The notes under the pieces were generated by a model. The model worked only from the letters and a program-made list of their open reading frames with translations. It searched no databases and was not told the DNA's origin. A DNA stretch of 64,000 bases, taken from positions 62,001 to 126,000 of the forward strand of contig CALHUI010000007.1 in the NCBI GenBank assembly GCA_938039675.1. The letters are read 5' to 3'. Of the stretch, positions 10,021 to 18,068 are shown one piece after another. Position 1 is the stretch's first letter. Each line of letters opens with the position of its first letter. Source of the DNA: an uncultured Cytophagales bacterium (GTDB lineage: Bacteria; Bacteroidota; Bacteroidia; Cytophagales; Thermoflexibacteraceae). The translations under genes and the position numbers were made by a program.

Positions 10021-10386
10021 CTAAATCTGTTCTAGTTCATCGGCAACTTCATCCATCGTGCGGTTATTCTCGGGGTTTTCATCGCGGATGGCCTCCATTT
10101 CCTGCTGTACGATGCGCAAGATACGGGCAATATAGGCTGCGTGCCAGCGCTGCCGCTCTTCTTCGCTTTTTGGGTCGGGGCGGTAGGCTTCTATGTCGGC
10201 GCGCGAGAGCGTACCTTTGGCTTCCAACAGGCGCTCAATGGTATCTAAGCGCTCGTGTACGACGGCTAATTCGCCGGCTACCGCCATAGTAATGTTCAAT
10301 ACGCGCTCTACTGCTGCATCATCAAAAAAGTAAGGGCGTTTACCCTTGGCTTTGCTGTTGGCAAGTACTATGTCATTGATTTCCAT
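10021..10386 (-). CDS. Conserved hypothetical protein, helical
   Basis: A 121-residue, charged, mostly helical cytoplasmic protein without signal peptide or membrane segment. I do not recognise the family. The sequence has an amphipathic region (A-V-V-H-E-R-L-D-T-I-E-R-L-L-E-A-K-G) and a very acidic C terminus (E-N-N-R-T-M-D-E-V-A-D-E-L-E-Q-I). Its start lies nine bases after the stop of the upstream methyltransferase gene on the same strand, so the two are almost certainly co-transcribed and may act together. No catalytic motif is visible. Confidence 0.7.
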   Translation of the reverse strand: MEINDIVLANSKAKGKRPYFFDDAAVERVLNITMAVAGELAVVHERLDTIERLLEAKGTLSRADIEAYRPDPKSEEERQRWHAAYIARILRIVQQEMEAIRDENPENNRTMDEVADELEQI

Positions 10387-10395
10387 ATCGTTTTG

Positions 10396-11595
10396 TTATT
10401 TTTTCCATGCCCCGAATACATTCCATACGGCTGCTCTGCCGTGGTCTTCCGGCTCGGGAGCACGTGGTTTGGTGTGGTCTTCGTTGTCGTTCACTGCCCG
10501 CACGCCAATTTGGAAGAAGTTTTCTGCCTTGAAGCCCGCTTGTGTCATCAGTTCTAATGTATCAATGTCATGCATTTTAGACCAGAATGGCTCGTTGTTG
10601 TAGAATGCATCCCAATCGCGGATAAATTGCTCATACAAATCCATTTCGGGTGTGTACTGCGGTTGCTCAATGTGCATGGTCAAACCGCTGGGCTTGAGCA
10701 TCCGATAAATTTCCTTCATGATGCCATAAATAGACTTGCCGGAAGTTTCGTGCAGGAACATAGTCGTCTGAATCCAATCAAAACTTTCATCAGGGAATCC
10801 GGTATACTGCCCGTCCATTTGGATAAACTTTACATTAGTAATACCCATGGCCTGCGCGCGGGCATGTCCATAGCGTAACATGGGAGCACCTACATCTATG
10901 GCAATCACCTCTGCATCAGGATAAGCCTGTGCTATGGGCAGTACGTTGTGCCCCAGTCCGCAACCGATGTCTAAAATGTGCTTCGGCTTGAACTCAGGAT
11001 GATGCGAAAGCAACCATTGTGCAATGGCTTTTCCCCCGCCGTCGTTGAAACGCCCCAGCGCTCCGCCTGTAGTAACAAACAAGCCCATGTCATAATTGGC
11101 AGCCGCCGAAACGTCGCCTTCAAACAATTCTGTATGATAGCTACCCGGCATTAGGTGGTTGTCCACTTTGGCAATGTAAGGGGGAATAGTTAAATTAGGA
11201 TTGAGTTGGAGAGTATCTTTGCCCGCATTGAGTCGCTCTGCTTTTTCAGCCAATTGCTTTGCCTGACGCAGCACAAGCGAACGCCCTGCCTGCTGACGCA
11301 TTTCCATAGCCGCGCGGCGCAGCGCACTCCACGTTTGGAAATGAGGGTCTCTCAACATAGCTTCACGCACCTCGCGGCGGTTTTCAAAATCGCGCCCTTT
11401 TTCACGGCGAAAACGCGGACGCACACGCTTGTCGAAAGCAATGCGGTTACCCGGAGAAACCATTGTTGCCAAATATTTATTCAAGTTGGACAAGAAATTG
11501 AAACGCGCAATTTCGTCGTGGCTTGCCTCCGGTGCCACCTCATGTTTGCCGATGCGATGCCATGCAGGCGGCACATTAATTGGTGCTTGGTTCAT
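10396..11595 (-). CDS. Class I SAM-dependent methyltransferase
   Basis: A 399-residue protein with a C-terminal Rossmann-type methyltransferase domain. Motif I is L-D-I-G-C-G-L-G-H-N at 208-217, the acidic end of strand 2 is the D in V-I-A-I-D-V-G-A-P-M-L-R, and a later motif is F-D-W-I-Q-T-T-M-F-L-H-E-T. The first 180 residues are helical, with many charged residues, and are unlike plain methyltransferases, so this may be a substrate-recognition or dimerisation region. By family it transfers a methyl group from S-adenosylmethionine; the acceptor is unknown. The downstream 121-residue gene is spaced by nine bases, suggesting one transcript. It may act on a small molecule, since no RNA- or DNA-binding motif is seen. 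Confidence 0.8.
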   Translation of the reverse strand: MNQAPINVPPAWHRIGKHEVAPEASHDEIARFNFLSNLNKYLATMVSPGNRIAFDKRVRPRFRREKGRDFENRREVREAMLRDPHFQTWSALRRAAMEMRQQAGRSLVLRQAKQLAEKAERLNAGKDTLQLNPNLTIPPYIAKVDNHLMPGSYHTELFEGDVSAAANYDMGLFVTTGGALGRFNDGGGKAIAQWLLSHHPEFKPKHILDIGCGLGHNVLPIAQAYPDAEVIAIDVGAPMLRYGHARAQAMGITNVKFIQMDGQYTGFPDESFDWIQTTMFLHETSGKSIYGIMKEIYRMLKPSGLTMHIEQPQYTPEMDLYEQFIRDWDAFYNNEPFWSKMHDIDTLELMTQAGFKAENFFQIGVRAVNDNEDHTKPRAPEPEDHGRAAVWNVFGAWKK

Positions 11596-11683
11596 ACTGA
11601 TTCAGGCTTTTATTGTTAAACAAATAGTTAATCGCATTAATTATATAAGCGTAAGTTACGCGAAATTGTTTGGCTTTAAAAGC

Positions 11684-11717
11684 AAAGAAGAAAACTTCAA
11701 AGAAAGTTTTCTTCTTT
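11684..11717. terminator. Hairpin, possible terminator
   Basis: A 14-bp inverted repeat (11684-11697 with 11704-11717, AAAGAAGAAAACTT and complement) with a six-base loop. It lies downstream of the minus-strand gene ending at 11775 and upstream of the methyltransferase gene. AT-rich stems are weaker terminators, so the role is tentative. Confidence 0.5.
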
Positions 11718-11774
11718 CAGATTGACACATCTTGATTGTTGTAATTTAAACTTGGGTAATAAACTTACCCAAGC

Positions 11775-12215
11775 CTAATCAATAGCTTCCTGAGGCGCTA
11801 CACGGCGTTCTTCAATCATCGTGAGCCCTTCAAATTTTCCGTTGCGGCTGTGCTGCCAAGTACGCATCCGATGCCCGTCTTCCAACAAAGTAATAATTTC
11901 ATACAGGTGCGTGCCAGGCTGTTCGTTGTATTGCCATTCCAAACAGATAACATCGCCTGCTTCCCACGCCTTGCCGATGATGCGCTTATTGTTGTAATGC
12001 AAAACACCTTTCTCATCAAAAAGTGATGCGCCGAAATCGTGAACTTCTTTTTTTCCGTTGTCCCATGTGTATTCATTTTTCTGAATCCACTGGTTGTCCT
12101 TCATTTTCAGGAACAAACGGCTTTTGTGGCGGTCAATAACCTCTCCCTTTTCATTCAGGCGGGTGTACGTGCCTTCCCAGATACCGGTGTGAGCTTCAAA
12201 AAGTGGCAATTTCAT
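11775..12215 (-). CDS. Small beta-rich hypothetical protein
   Basis: A protein of about 146 residues if started at the ATG at 12215 (M-K-L-P-L-F-E-A-H-T-G-I-W-E-G-T-Y); the frame is open further upstream to 12269, but the extension does not look conserved. The pattern G-I-W-E-G-T-Y-T-R at the start, followed by alternating short strands (S-R-L-F-L-K-M, W-I-Q-K-N-E-Y-T-W, V-I-C-L-E-W-Q-Y), suggests a lipocalin- or FABP-like beta-barrel of the kind found in DUF3598-type proteins. This is an inference from pattern only. There is no signal peptide, so it is probably cytoplasmic. It is a single gene between spacers of roughly 180-190 bases. Confidence 0.65.
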   Translation of the reverse strand: MKLPLFEAHTGIWEGTYTRLNEKGEVIDRHKSRLFLKMKDNQWIQKNEYTWDNGKKEVHDFGASLFDEKGVLHYNNKRIIGKAWEAGDVICLEWQYNEQPGTHLYEIITLLEDGHRMRTWQHSRNGKFEGLTMIEERRVAPQEAID

Positions 12216-12405
12216 GGCTAAAAATCGTTTTAGTGTGAAAGGAATGTTTGCTGGTATAAAGGTAAGCATTTTTCCGAAAATAGTTAATCAGATTAACTAT
12301 TTTTTTTTGAAACAATTTTATTAATAAACGGCTGCATAGTTTTAAGCTGACAAAAAACCACTTTATTCAATTATTGCTTCTTTTGTTTTTTCTCTCACAA
12401 TAACC

Positions 12406-12798
12406 ATGTTACAAACCGTTATCAGCAATAAATACATCCTTGTCGGGGCTGGATAGATGATGGTCATATGTTTTATTACACATGGAAAGGCTTTGTGCCT
12501 CTCCACGAAATGACAATCCTTTTGGATGAAGTGTTAATGCACTTGCAAACAGGCAACGGCTTACCGATGTTACAGGACTTTCACACCACACAGGCAGTAG
12601 GTACGGAAATTCAGAAATGGTTAATCATCAACTGGGTGACGCGTACCGTGCCAATTGATTAGCCCTACTAACCCCACACTGGGCAGTTTACTCTTAATTA
12701 AGTGCACAATAAAATCATGATGAACGGCATAAAGCTCGACAATCAGTTTTTTTAATGATGAGGTCAAGGCTGTCCAATGGCTCAGGTATATCAGGTAG
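12406..12798 (+). pseudogene. Decayed STAS/SpoIIAA-like small protein gene (copy 1)
   Basis: Pieces of one protein are spread over several frames. The opening M-L-Q-T-V-I-S-N-K-Y-I-L-V is followed after a frame change by F-Y-Y-T-W-K-G-F-V-P-L-H-E-M at about 12470-12510, then E-I-Q-K-W-L-I-I-N-W near 12615. After stops and another shift near the T7 run at 12757 comes D-E-V-K-A-V-Q-W-L-R. The order W-K-G-F, Q-(E/K)-W, A-x-x-W-L matches small STAS-type (SpoIIAA-like) proteins common in Bacteroidota. The same three landmarks occur in the broken gene at 17.7-18.0 kb, so the two are paralogous relics. Family naming is from memory of the pattern; the broken state is seen directly. Confidence 0.55.
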
Positions 12799-12935
12799 TT
12801 AGAATGCATATGTATAAACTTAAATAGTTTAAATGTAGTTTTGAACACCGATTTTGAGCGGATGATAGGGTCTTTACACAAAAAGCAAGCGATTTGCAAA
12901 AATATTTTGCGTAAGATATTGAAATACAGATATTT

Positions 12936-12968
12936 AAATCTGAGAGGTCTTGAAAATCTCTCAGATTT
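12936..12968. repeat. REP-like palindrome, degenerate copy
   Basis: An 11-bp perfect inverted repeat (AAATCTGAGAG at 12936-12946 with its complement at 12958-12968) with the loop GTCTTGAAAAT. The left arm plus loop (TGAGAGGTCTTG) resembles the stronger palindrome at 53775-53805 (TGACAGGTCTTG). It sits 27 bases before the DUF2520 gene. Confidence 0.45.
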
Positions 12969-12995
12969 GTGTATAACTGTCTTAAAACACAAATC

Positions 12996-13790
12996 ATGCT
13001 TCGGATTGCACTCATTGGCGCGGGAAATGTTGCTTGGCACTTAGCCGAAGCCTTAGAATCGGCGGGGTATCGCATTACGGAGGTGTTCAGTCGCCGCCGC
13101 AAAAATGCCGTAGCACTTGCTGAGCGATTGTATGAGGCTGCCCCGCTTGCTAAACCCGACTTATCCCGCTCAGCGGCAGAGTTGGTTGTTCTGTCGGTTA
13201 CTGACTCGGCTCTGCCCGAACTGTTGCCCGAGTTGCGATTGCCGCCGCAGGCAGCGGTGGTACATACTTCCGGCACATTACCCATGAATCTGCTGGCAAA
13301 CCTGAATTGCCCACATGGCGTTTTTTATCCGCTGCAAACTTTTTCCAAAGCCAAGGCGGTGGACTGGCAGACCGTACCTATTTGTATTGAGGCTTCTGAC
13401 CAAATGACACTTGATATGCTTGCTTCGCTTGCTTCCGACATTAGCACCCGAGTATATGAAATCAACTCCGACGAACGCAAGCAACTGCATTTGGCAGCGG
13501 TTATCGCCTGCAACTTTGCCAACCATCTGTGGCATATGGCTTCGCAAGTGCTCAAACCCATAGGCGTAAGCCTTGAAATATTACATCCATTGCTTGAGGA
13601 AACCTTGGAAAAGGCCATGCAAATGCCTCCTCACAAAGCGCAGACAGGGCCGGCAGTACGGGGAGACTTGCTTGTAATAGAGCAACATATGGCACTCCTG
13701 CAAACTCATGCTCCACTGTGGGCAGAGATTTATCGACTGATGAGTCGCAGCATTGCAGAATCATCCCCTCATCAGTCGGCAAGCCGATAA
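12996..13790 (+). CDS. Rossmann-fold / DUF2520 oxidoreductase-like protein
   Basis: A 264-residue protein from the ATG at 12996, which places the nucleotide-binding motif I-A-L-I-G-A-G-N-V-A-W-H-L at the very N terminus; an upstream GTG at 12969 would add nine unlikely residues. The Rossmann domain spans about 1-115, followed by a helical DUF2520 domain (about 125-260), as in F420/NADP-dependent reductase relatives. The second domain includes F-Y-P-L-Q-T-F-S-K and the helix start H-L-A-A-V-I-A-C-N-F-A-N-H-L. By analogy it binds NAD(P)H, but the reaction for this family is not established. It stands alone on the plus strand, convergent with the alkyltransferase-like gene. Confidence 0.82.
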   Translation: MLRIALIGAGNVAWHLAEALESAGYRITEVFSRRRKNAVALAERLYEAAPLAKPDLSRSAAELVVLSVTDSALPELLPELRLPPQAAVVHTSGTLPMNLLANLNCPHGVFYPLQTFSKAKAVDWQTVPICIEASDQMTLDMLASLASDISTRVYEINSDERKQLHLAAVIACNFANHLWHMASQVLKPIGVSLEILHPLLEETLEKAMQMPPHKAQTGPAVRGDLLVIEQHMALLQTHAPLWAEIYRLMSRSIAESSPHQSASR

Positions 13791-13855
13791 CCTGCAATGA
13801 ATCGGCCTGCTGGAGGTTAGATTTTTGACTTAATTACACAAATGAGCTTAAGTAA

Positions 13856-14182
13856 TTAACCGAGTTCCTGTTGCGGGTCCCAGAAAAGCTCTTTAAAATT
13901 TACCACGCGGTCGTCCACAACCTGCACTCCCTCAGCTTGCAGGGCTTCCTGCATGGCCGTAGGAGTACCGAAATGATGCTTCCCTGTCAGTAGGCCGCTT
14001 CTGTTTACAACGCGGTGTGCAGGCACTTCCGGCCGAGTATGAGCGGCATTCATTGCCCAACCTACCATGCGGGCACTCATTTTGCTGCCTAAGTATTTGG
14101 CAATGGCACCATAGCTGGTTACTCTCCCCTTCGGAATCAGGCATACGACTTCATATACATCCTCGAAAAAATTATTTTTCAC
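13856..14182 (-). CDS. Alkyltransferase-like protein (ATL), MGMT family lacking the acceptor cysteine
   Basis: About 108 residues from a GTG at 14182 (M-K-N-N-F-F-E-D-V-Y-E-V-V); an in-frame TTG at 14212 would add ten. The sequence matches the DNA-binding half of O6-alkylguanine-DNA alkyltransferase: I-P-K-G-R-V-T-S-Y-G-A-I-A, the helix-turn-helix region with A-R-M-V-G-W-A-M-N, and the active-site loop. In that loop the canonical P-C-H-R is P-A-H-R-V-V-N-R-S-G, so the methyl-accepting cysteine is alanine. ATL proteins bind alkylated guanine tightly and recruit nucleotide excision repair instead of reversing damage. That role is known for the family and inferred here. The gene diverges from the cold-shock gene across about 80 bases. 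Confidence 0.85.
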   Translation of the reverse strand: MKNNFFEDVYEVVCLIPKGRVTSYGAIAKYLGSKMSARMVGWAMNAAHTRPEVPAHRVVNRSGLLTGKHHFGTPTAMQEALQAEGVQVVDDRVVNFKELFWDPQQELG

Positions 14183-14195
14183 GAAACCTATTGAT

Positions 14196-14229
14196 TTTGT
14201 TAAAGTCTGCAAAAAAAGGCTTACATTTG
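14196..14229 (+). promoter_or_regulatory. Bacteroidota-type promoter for the cold-shock gene
   Basis: TTTG at 14196-14199 and TACATTTG at 14222-14229 (fits TAnnTTTG) with 22 bases between them. Both lie just upstream of the cold-shock ATG at 14262, matching the Bacteroidota -33/-7 consensus. Confidence 0.6.
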
Positions 14230-14261
14230 AGCAAGTTCTTTTTTAATTTAAGTTCAATTTA

Positions 14262-14459
14262 ATGAAAACCGGTAAAATTAAGTTCTTCAACGAGTCGAAG
14301 GGCTATGGTTTCATCGTAGATGATGAGACTCAAAAAGATGTTTTTGTTCACATCAGCGAGTTGGGCAATGCTACAACGCTCACTCAGAATGATGCAGTGC
14401 GTTTTGAGGTAAAAATGGGCAAAAAAGGCCTCAACGCCGTCAATGTAGTGAAACTCTAA
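14262..14459 (+). CDS. Cold-shock domain protein (CspA family)
   Basis: A 65-residue single-domain cold-shock protein. It shows the RNP1-like K-G-Y-G-F-I and RNP2-like D-V-F-V-H-I-S motifs and begins with the usual M-K-T-G-K-I-K-F-F-N. By family it binds single-stranded RNA/DNA and acts as an RNA chaperone and antiterminator. It is monocistronic: a TTTG / TACATTTG promoter lies upstream and a clear hairpin terminator follows about 55 bases after the stop. Length is normal for the family. Confidence 0.95.
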   Translation: MKTGKIKFFNESKGYGFIVDDETQKDVFVHISELGNATTLTQNDAVRFEVKMGKKGLNAVNVVKL

Positions 14460-14512
14460 TGAAATTCTCTATAGATTTTTCTTTAGTGAAGTAACAAAAT
14501 TGAATTCTGTGT

Positions 14513-14543
14513 AAAAGAGCATTCCGTTTTGGGATGCTCTTTT
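14513..14543 (+). terminator. Intrinsic terminator after the cold-shock gene
   Basis: A 13-bp stem with one G-T wobble (14513-14525 AAAAGAGCATTCC with 14531-14543 GGGATGCTCTTTT) and a five-base loop. The right arm ends in a T run. Confidence 0.85.
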
Positions 14544-14642
14544 GCTTTATTAAGTAAGTAATCACATTAGGACGCACTTTTTACCGCAGCATTTGCAAAG
14601 GCTCAATGGCGGAGTATGCCAAAAAAAGATACTTATACACAG

Positions 14643-14671
14643 CCCTGACAGGTTTTAGAGACCTATCGGGG
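14643..14671. repeat. REP-like palindrome, imperfect copy
   Basis: CCCTGACAGGT at 14643-14653 pairs with ACCTATCGGGG at 14661-14671 with one mismatch and one wobble; the loop is TTTAGAG. The CTGACAGGT arm matches the palindrome at 53775-53805. The rest of the roughly 340-base gap between the cold-shock gene and the FMN reductase gene shows no gene. Confidence 0.5.
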
Positions 14672-14797
14672 TTAAATACCTGTATGTCAGAAATTTAAAT
14701 AAAGTATTTTTCACAAATCTCTTGTGCTTTTGTATAAAAAATTTAAGCCCATAACCACGCTGCACGCGCTGCCGTTGACTCAACTGCCTGAGTTGTT

Positions 14798-15322
14798 TTA
14801 AAATGCCAGCAGGCTTTCTATCTGCTTATTAAGTTGTCGCAGATAGTTTTCGTTTTGGATATAATTATCGGCCATACTTTTTTCTATGAAAGGCATTTTA
14901 ACGCGATGCGCGAGCACGTGAATCCCCAAATAGTGCAGAACGTCGGTAAAATGGCTGAGGGCCGGCGCTGCTCCTTGTGGCCCCGACGAAATGCCCACCA
15001 ATGCCGCTTTGCAGTCTTTCCACGGGTTAGGATAAGGCATCCCATCCAAAAAAGTTTTCAGCACGCCGGGGAATGAGCCGTTATATTCGGGAATGATGAA
15101 GACAAGTTTGTCCGAGTCGGCGGCCTGCTGATGAAAAGCAGTGAAGGCAGGGTTTTGTCCGCCTTTATCGTACAATGCAGAAAACGCAAAATCGTGCGGC
15201 AGGTGCGAAAGGTCTAAAATCTGTGCAGATGCTCCATGCGTTGCCAGCAGTTCCTGATACAATTGTGAAATGCGCAGTGTCAGCGAGCCGCTGCGATTAG
15301 TACCTGAAATGATGGTAATCAT
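14798..15322 (-). CDS. NADPH-dependent FMN reductase-like flavoprotein
   Basis: A 174-residue protein from the ATG at 15322 (M-I-T-I-I-S-G-T-N-R-S-G-S). It has a flavodoxin-like fold: the phosphate-binding loop S-G-T-N-R-S-G-S, the flavin-contact motif P-E-Y-N-G-S-F-P-G-V-L-K-T-F-L-D, and G-I-S-S-G-P-Q-G later. This matches the NAD(P)H-dependent FMN/azo/quinone reductase family, which reduces flavins, quinones or metals in the cytoplasm. It is a single gene with a decayed sensor locus directly upstream on the opposite strand. The physiological electron acceptor is unknown. Confidence 0.88.
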   Translation of the reverse strand: MITIISGTNRSGSLTLRISQLYQELLATHGASAQILDLSHLPHDFAFSALYDKGGQNPAFTAFHQQAADSDKLVFIIPEYNGSFPGVLKTFLDGMPYPNPWKDCKAALVGISSGPQGAAPALSHFTDVLHYLGIHVLAHRVKMPFIEKSMADNYIQNENYLRQLNKQIESLLAF

Positions 15323-15365
15323 CCGTTTGGGTTGGTTTTGCAAAAGTAACCTGTTTAACCGTTAA

Positions 15366-17672
15366 TTGTTTGCCTGTACCCCGATTACGCTTATCGGTAG
15401 GAGCGCATCAATCCCACAAAAAATAATCACCTTAAAACAAGCAGCAACGCCTCCGGATTGGCACCAATGCGGGGCTTTTCCTGTTTCATCGGCAACGACG
15501 GTTTTGTCAATTTTAGGAATGAGGCAGGCAATCCATAATTCATTGCCCCACGACAGCATTAAAAGCTTGTTTACCGATGAGCAGGGTAGTTTCTGGGTAG
15601 GCACTTTTGCAGGTTTGGCACGATAGAAGCCACAACAAAAGCGTTTCCGCACTTTTCGTTTCAATCATGTGGCATTGGGTGAGGTTATCCATGACATCCG
15701 CGCCGGCAACGGGCGCATGTGGGTGTCTACCGAGCATACGATGATGCAATTTGACCGCAAAAACGCCCTCTTTGTCCCGTATCGCATTGCCTCGCCTGCT
15801 TCGGGTTTGCAGTACACCATGCAGGCACTCATCAGCCCCGAGGGCGATTTGCTCATTGGTACAAATCAGGGCTTGGTGAGCATTCGCGCTGCCATTGCCG
15901 ACCTGTACGCAGGGCGTTCGCTGCCGCGTGCTTCTTTCCGTTATGCTAACTATCAGGCAAATACCTTACCTTACAGATGCAAGTACCCTTAGGCGGCTTG
16001 TCGGAACTGACCATTCCTTATCAGGCAGCCAATATCAGGGTATCATTTGCTTCTCCGCATTTTGGCTATCAGGCTGCCCCTGTGTTCAGCTATCGGTTGA
16101 GCCCGTCCAACAGCCGATGGTCAGAACCGACTACCGACAGCGAAATGACATTGGGCAAACTTGCCCCAGCGATTACACACTCTATCTGCGCGTTTTAGGC
16201 CCAAAAGGGATGGAGTTTGCCAACGGAAATACTGATTCGGGTGCGTCCGCCGTTTTGGGAAACGTGGTGGTTTCGCTCATTGGGCTTGGGTTTATCACCT
16301 ACCGCGCCCGCGTGCGCCGCATAGAGCAGCAAAATATGTAACTGGAACGCGTGGTGGAGGAGCGAATTTCACAACTTGCCAGTCAAAAAAATCAATTGGA
16401 ACGCGCTTATCACAATGTGCGCATCATCAGCGAAATGGGGCATCGGATTATGGCGCAGTTACACGGCGAACTGGTAGAGGCTGCCCCATTCCGTGTAGGT
16501 ATTTATGATGACAGCAGCCGTCAGTTAGTATTTTACGGCTTCTGCAATGGTGCGGCCATGCCGCTCATCCGCCGTGAAATTGAGGTAGGGCAAAAACGTT
16601 TTTCTGCTGTGTGTTTTCAATATCAAATGGAAATTGTGATTAATGATTTTGAGAAAGAAGCACCTGAATATATAGCCGATGAACACATTGAATACCAGAC
16701 CGAACAGCCGCTGTCGGCCATTTACCTGCCTCTGACGCTGAACAACAAAGTTATTGGCATATTTACCATGCAGAGTTATCGCAAAAACGCCTATCAGACA
16801 GCCGATGTGGACTTCCTGCGAGCACTGGCGACTTATCTTTCTGTGGCGATTGACAATGCGCGTGCTTACGACCGCTTAGACGAAGCCCGTCGCCAGATAG
16901 CCCGCCGCAATGAGCAAATGATGGGCAGCATCCGCTATGCCGAGCGGATTCAGAAGGCTATCCTGCCTACCGAATCGGACTTACAGGCTTTATTTGAGAA
17001 ATTTTTTATTTGGTATCAGCCCAAAGACATTGTTTCAGGCGATTTCTATTGGTGTCACAGTGAAGATAGGCGCAAATGGGTTGCCGTAGCCGATTGTACC
17101 GGACACGGCGTGCCGGAGCGCTCATGTCTGCCATCGGGCACAGCATCCTGACCGAAACGGTTGCCCGCCGACGCATTGTGCAACCTGCCGAAATTTTACA
17201 AACCGTCCATACTGAAATGCGCAAAGCACTGCAAACCGAAAATGGCATCCATGATGATGGGATGGACATCGCCCTCTGCCTGATTGAAGGCAACAAAGTA
17301 ACTTTTGCAGGAGCTAAACGACCACTGTATGCAGTGAAACCTTCGGGTAATCCGGCTGAAAACCACCTAGTAGAGTTGCGTCCCAATCGGCAGTCTATCG
17401 GTGGCAGATTGCGCAGCAGCAAAACAGCTTTTGAACAGCACACAGTTTCGCTACCTGCCGGAATCATGCTATACCTGACCTCCGACGGTTTAGCCGACCA
17501 ACTAAACGCCAACCGTGAAAAATTGGGCAGCATGACGGTGAAAGAGTTGCTTATAGCACTTGCCCACCTGCCCGTAGAGCGTCAGGCAGAAGAATTATCC
17601 GATATTTTTGACGAGTTCCGGCAAGGCGAAAGCCAACGTGACGACATCTGCGTGCTGGGGATTCGGTTGTAG
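15366..17672 (+). pseudogene. Decayed two-component-propeller sensor with SpoIIE/PP2C phosphatase
   Basis: Remains of a large membrane sensor read in several frames. First comes a beta-propeller blade (N-S-L-P-H-D-S-I-K-S-L-F-T-D-E-Q-G-S-F-W), interrupted by an in-frame TAG at 15624, then a second blade ending at 15992. A Y_Y_Y-like domain follows in another frame (15977 onward), and the signature P-P-F-W-E-T-W-W-F-R occurs in a third frame near 16231-16260. A TAA at 16339 precedes a coiled coil, then a GAF-like domain (about 16400-16870). The phosphatase domain (Q-P-K-D-I-V-S-G-D-F-Y-W, D-C-T-G-H-G-V-P) is broken at 17117, where one G is missing. The rest of the phosphatase continues to 17672. 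The 5' end is missing, since a full protein has many more blades. It is clearly dead. An intact relative lies at 61.4-63.5 kb. Confidence 0.85.
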
Positions 17673-17681
17673 CTGAGCACA

Positions 17682-18006
17682 CGCCAGCCTGATATTAGGC
17701 AAGGGTAACATTTTTTACTACGCATGGAAAGGCTTTTTTCCTCCCAACGAAATGAAGCAAAAATTTCGCTGATGCTGCAAGCTTACAGCAAGCCCGGGCA
17801 ATAGCTAACGATATACAAGAGTGGATGGCTGCAAGTTGGTTGCCGCCGTCGGTTTGCGAAAAATTCCACTGCTGACTCACCGTTCTGTTTTTGGACAAAT
17901 GGCCGTTAATCAGGTTACAAATAAAGCCGGAGTGAATACTACCGAAATAGAAAGTATGTTCTTCGAAGACGAGGCAAAAACTATCCAATGGCTTAGACAC
18001 AGCTGA
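17682..18006 (+). pseudogene. Decayed STAS/SpoIIAA-like small protein gene (copy 2)
   Basis: Begins with I-F-Y-Y-A-W-K-G-F-F-P-P-N-E-M at about 17707-17752 and stops at TGA soon after. It continues in another frame as A-N-D-I-Q-E-W-M-A-A-S-W-L near 17810-17850, then in a third frame as V-G-L-R-K-I-P-L-L-T-H-R-S-V-F-G-Q-M ... F-F-E-D-E-A-K-T-I-Q-W-L to 18006. Its landmarks match the broken gene at 12406-12798. It lies directly after the decayed phosphatase gene, which is the arrangement expected for a SpoIIE-type phosphatase and a STAS substrate (partner switching). That functional link is inference. Confidence 0.6.
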
Positions 18007-18068
18007 ACAGCGCAGTTCATTTGCACAAAAGGGAGAAAAACATTAGCTTAATAAGAAAACGTCGTACT

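Noticed and set aside
13830-13860. Hairpin between the convergent DUF2520 and ATL genes
   Set aside because: An 8-bp AT-only stem whose right arm overlaps the ATL stop codon; too weak to call a terminator.
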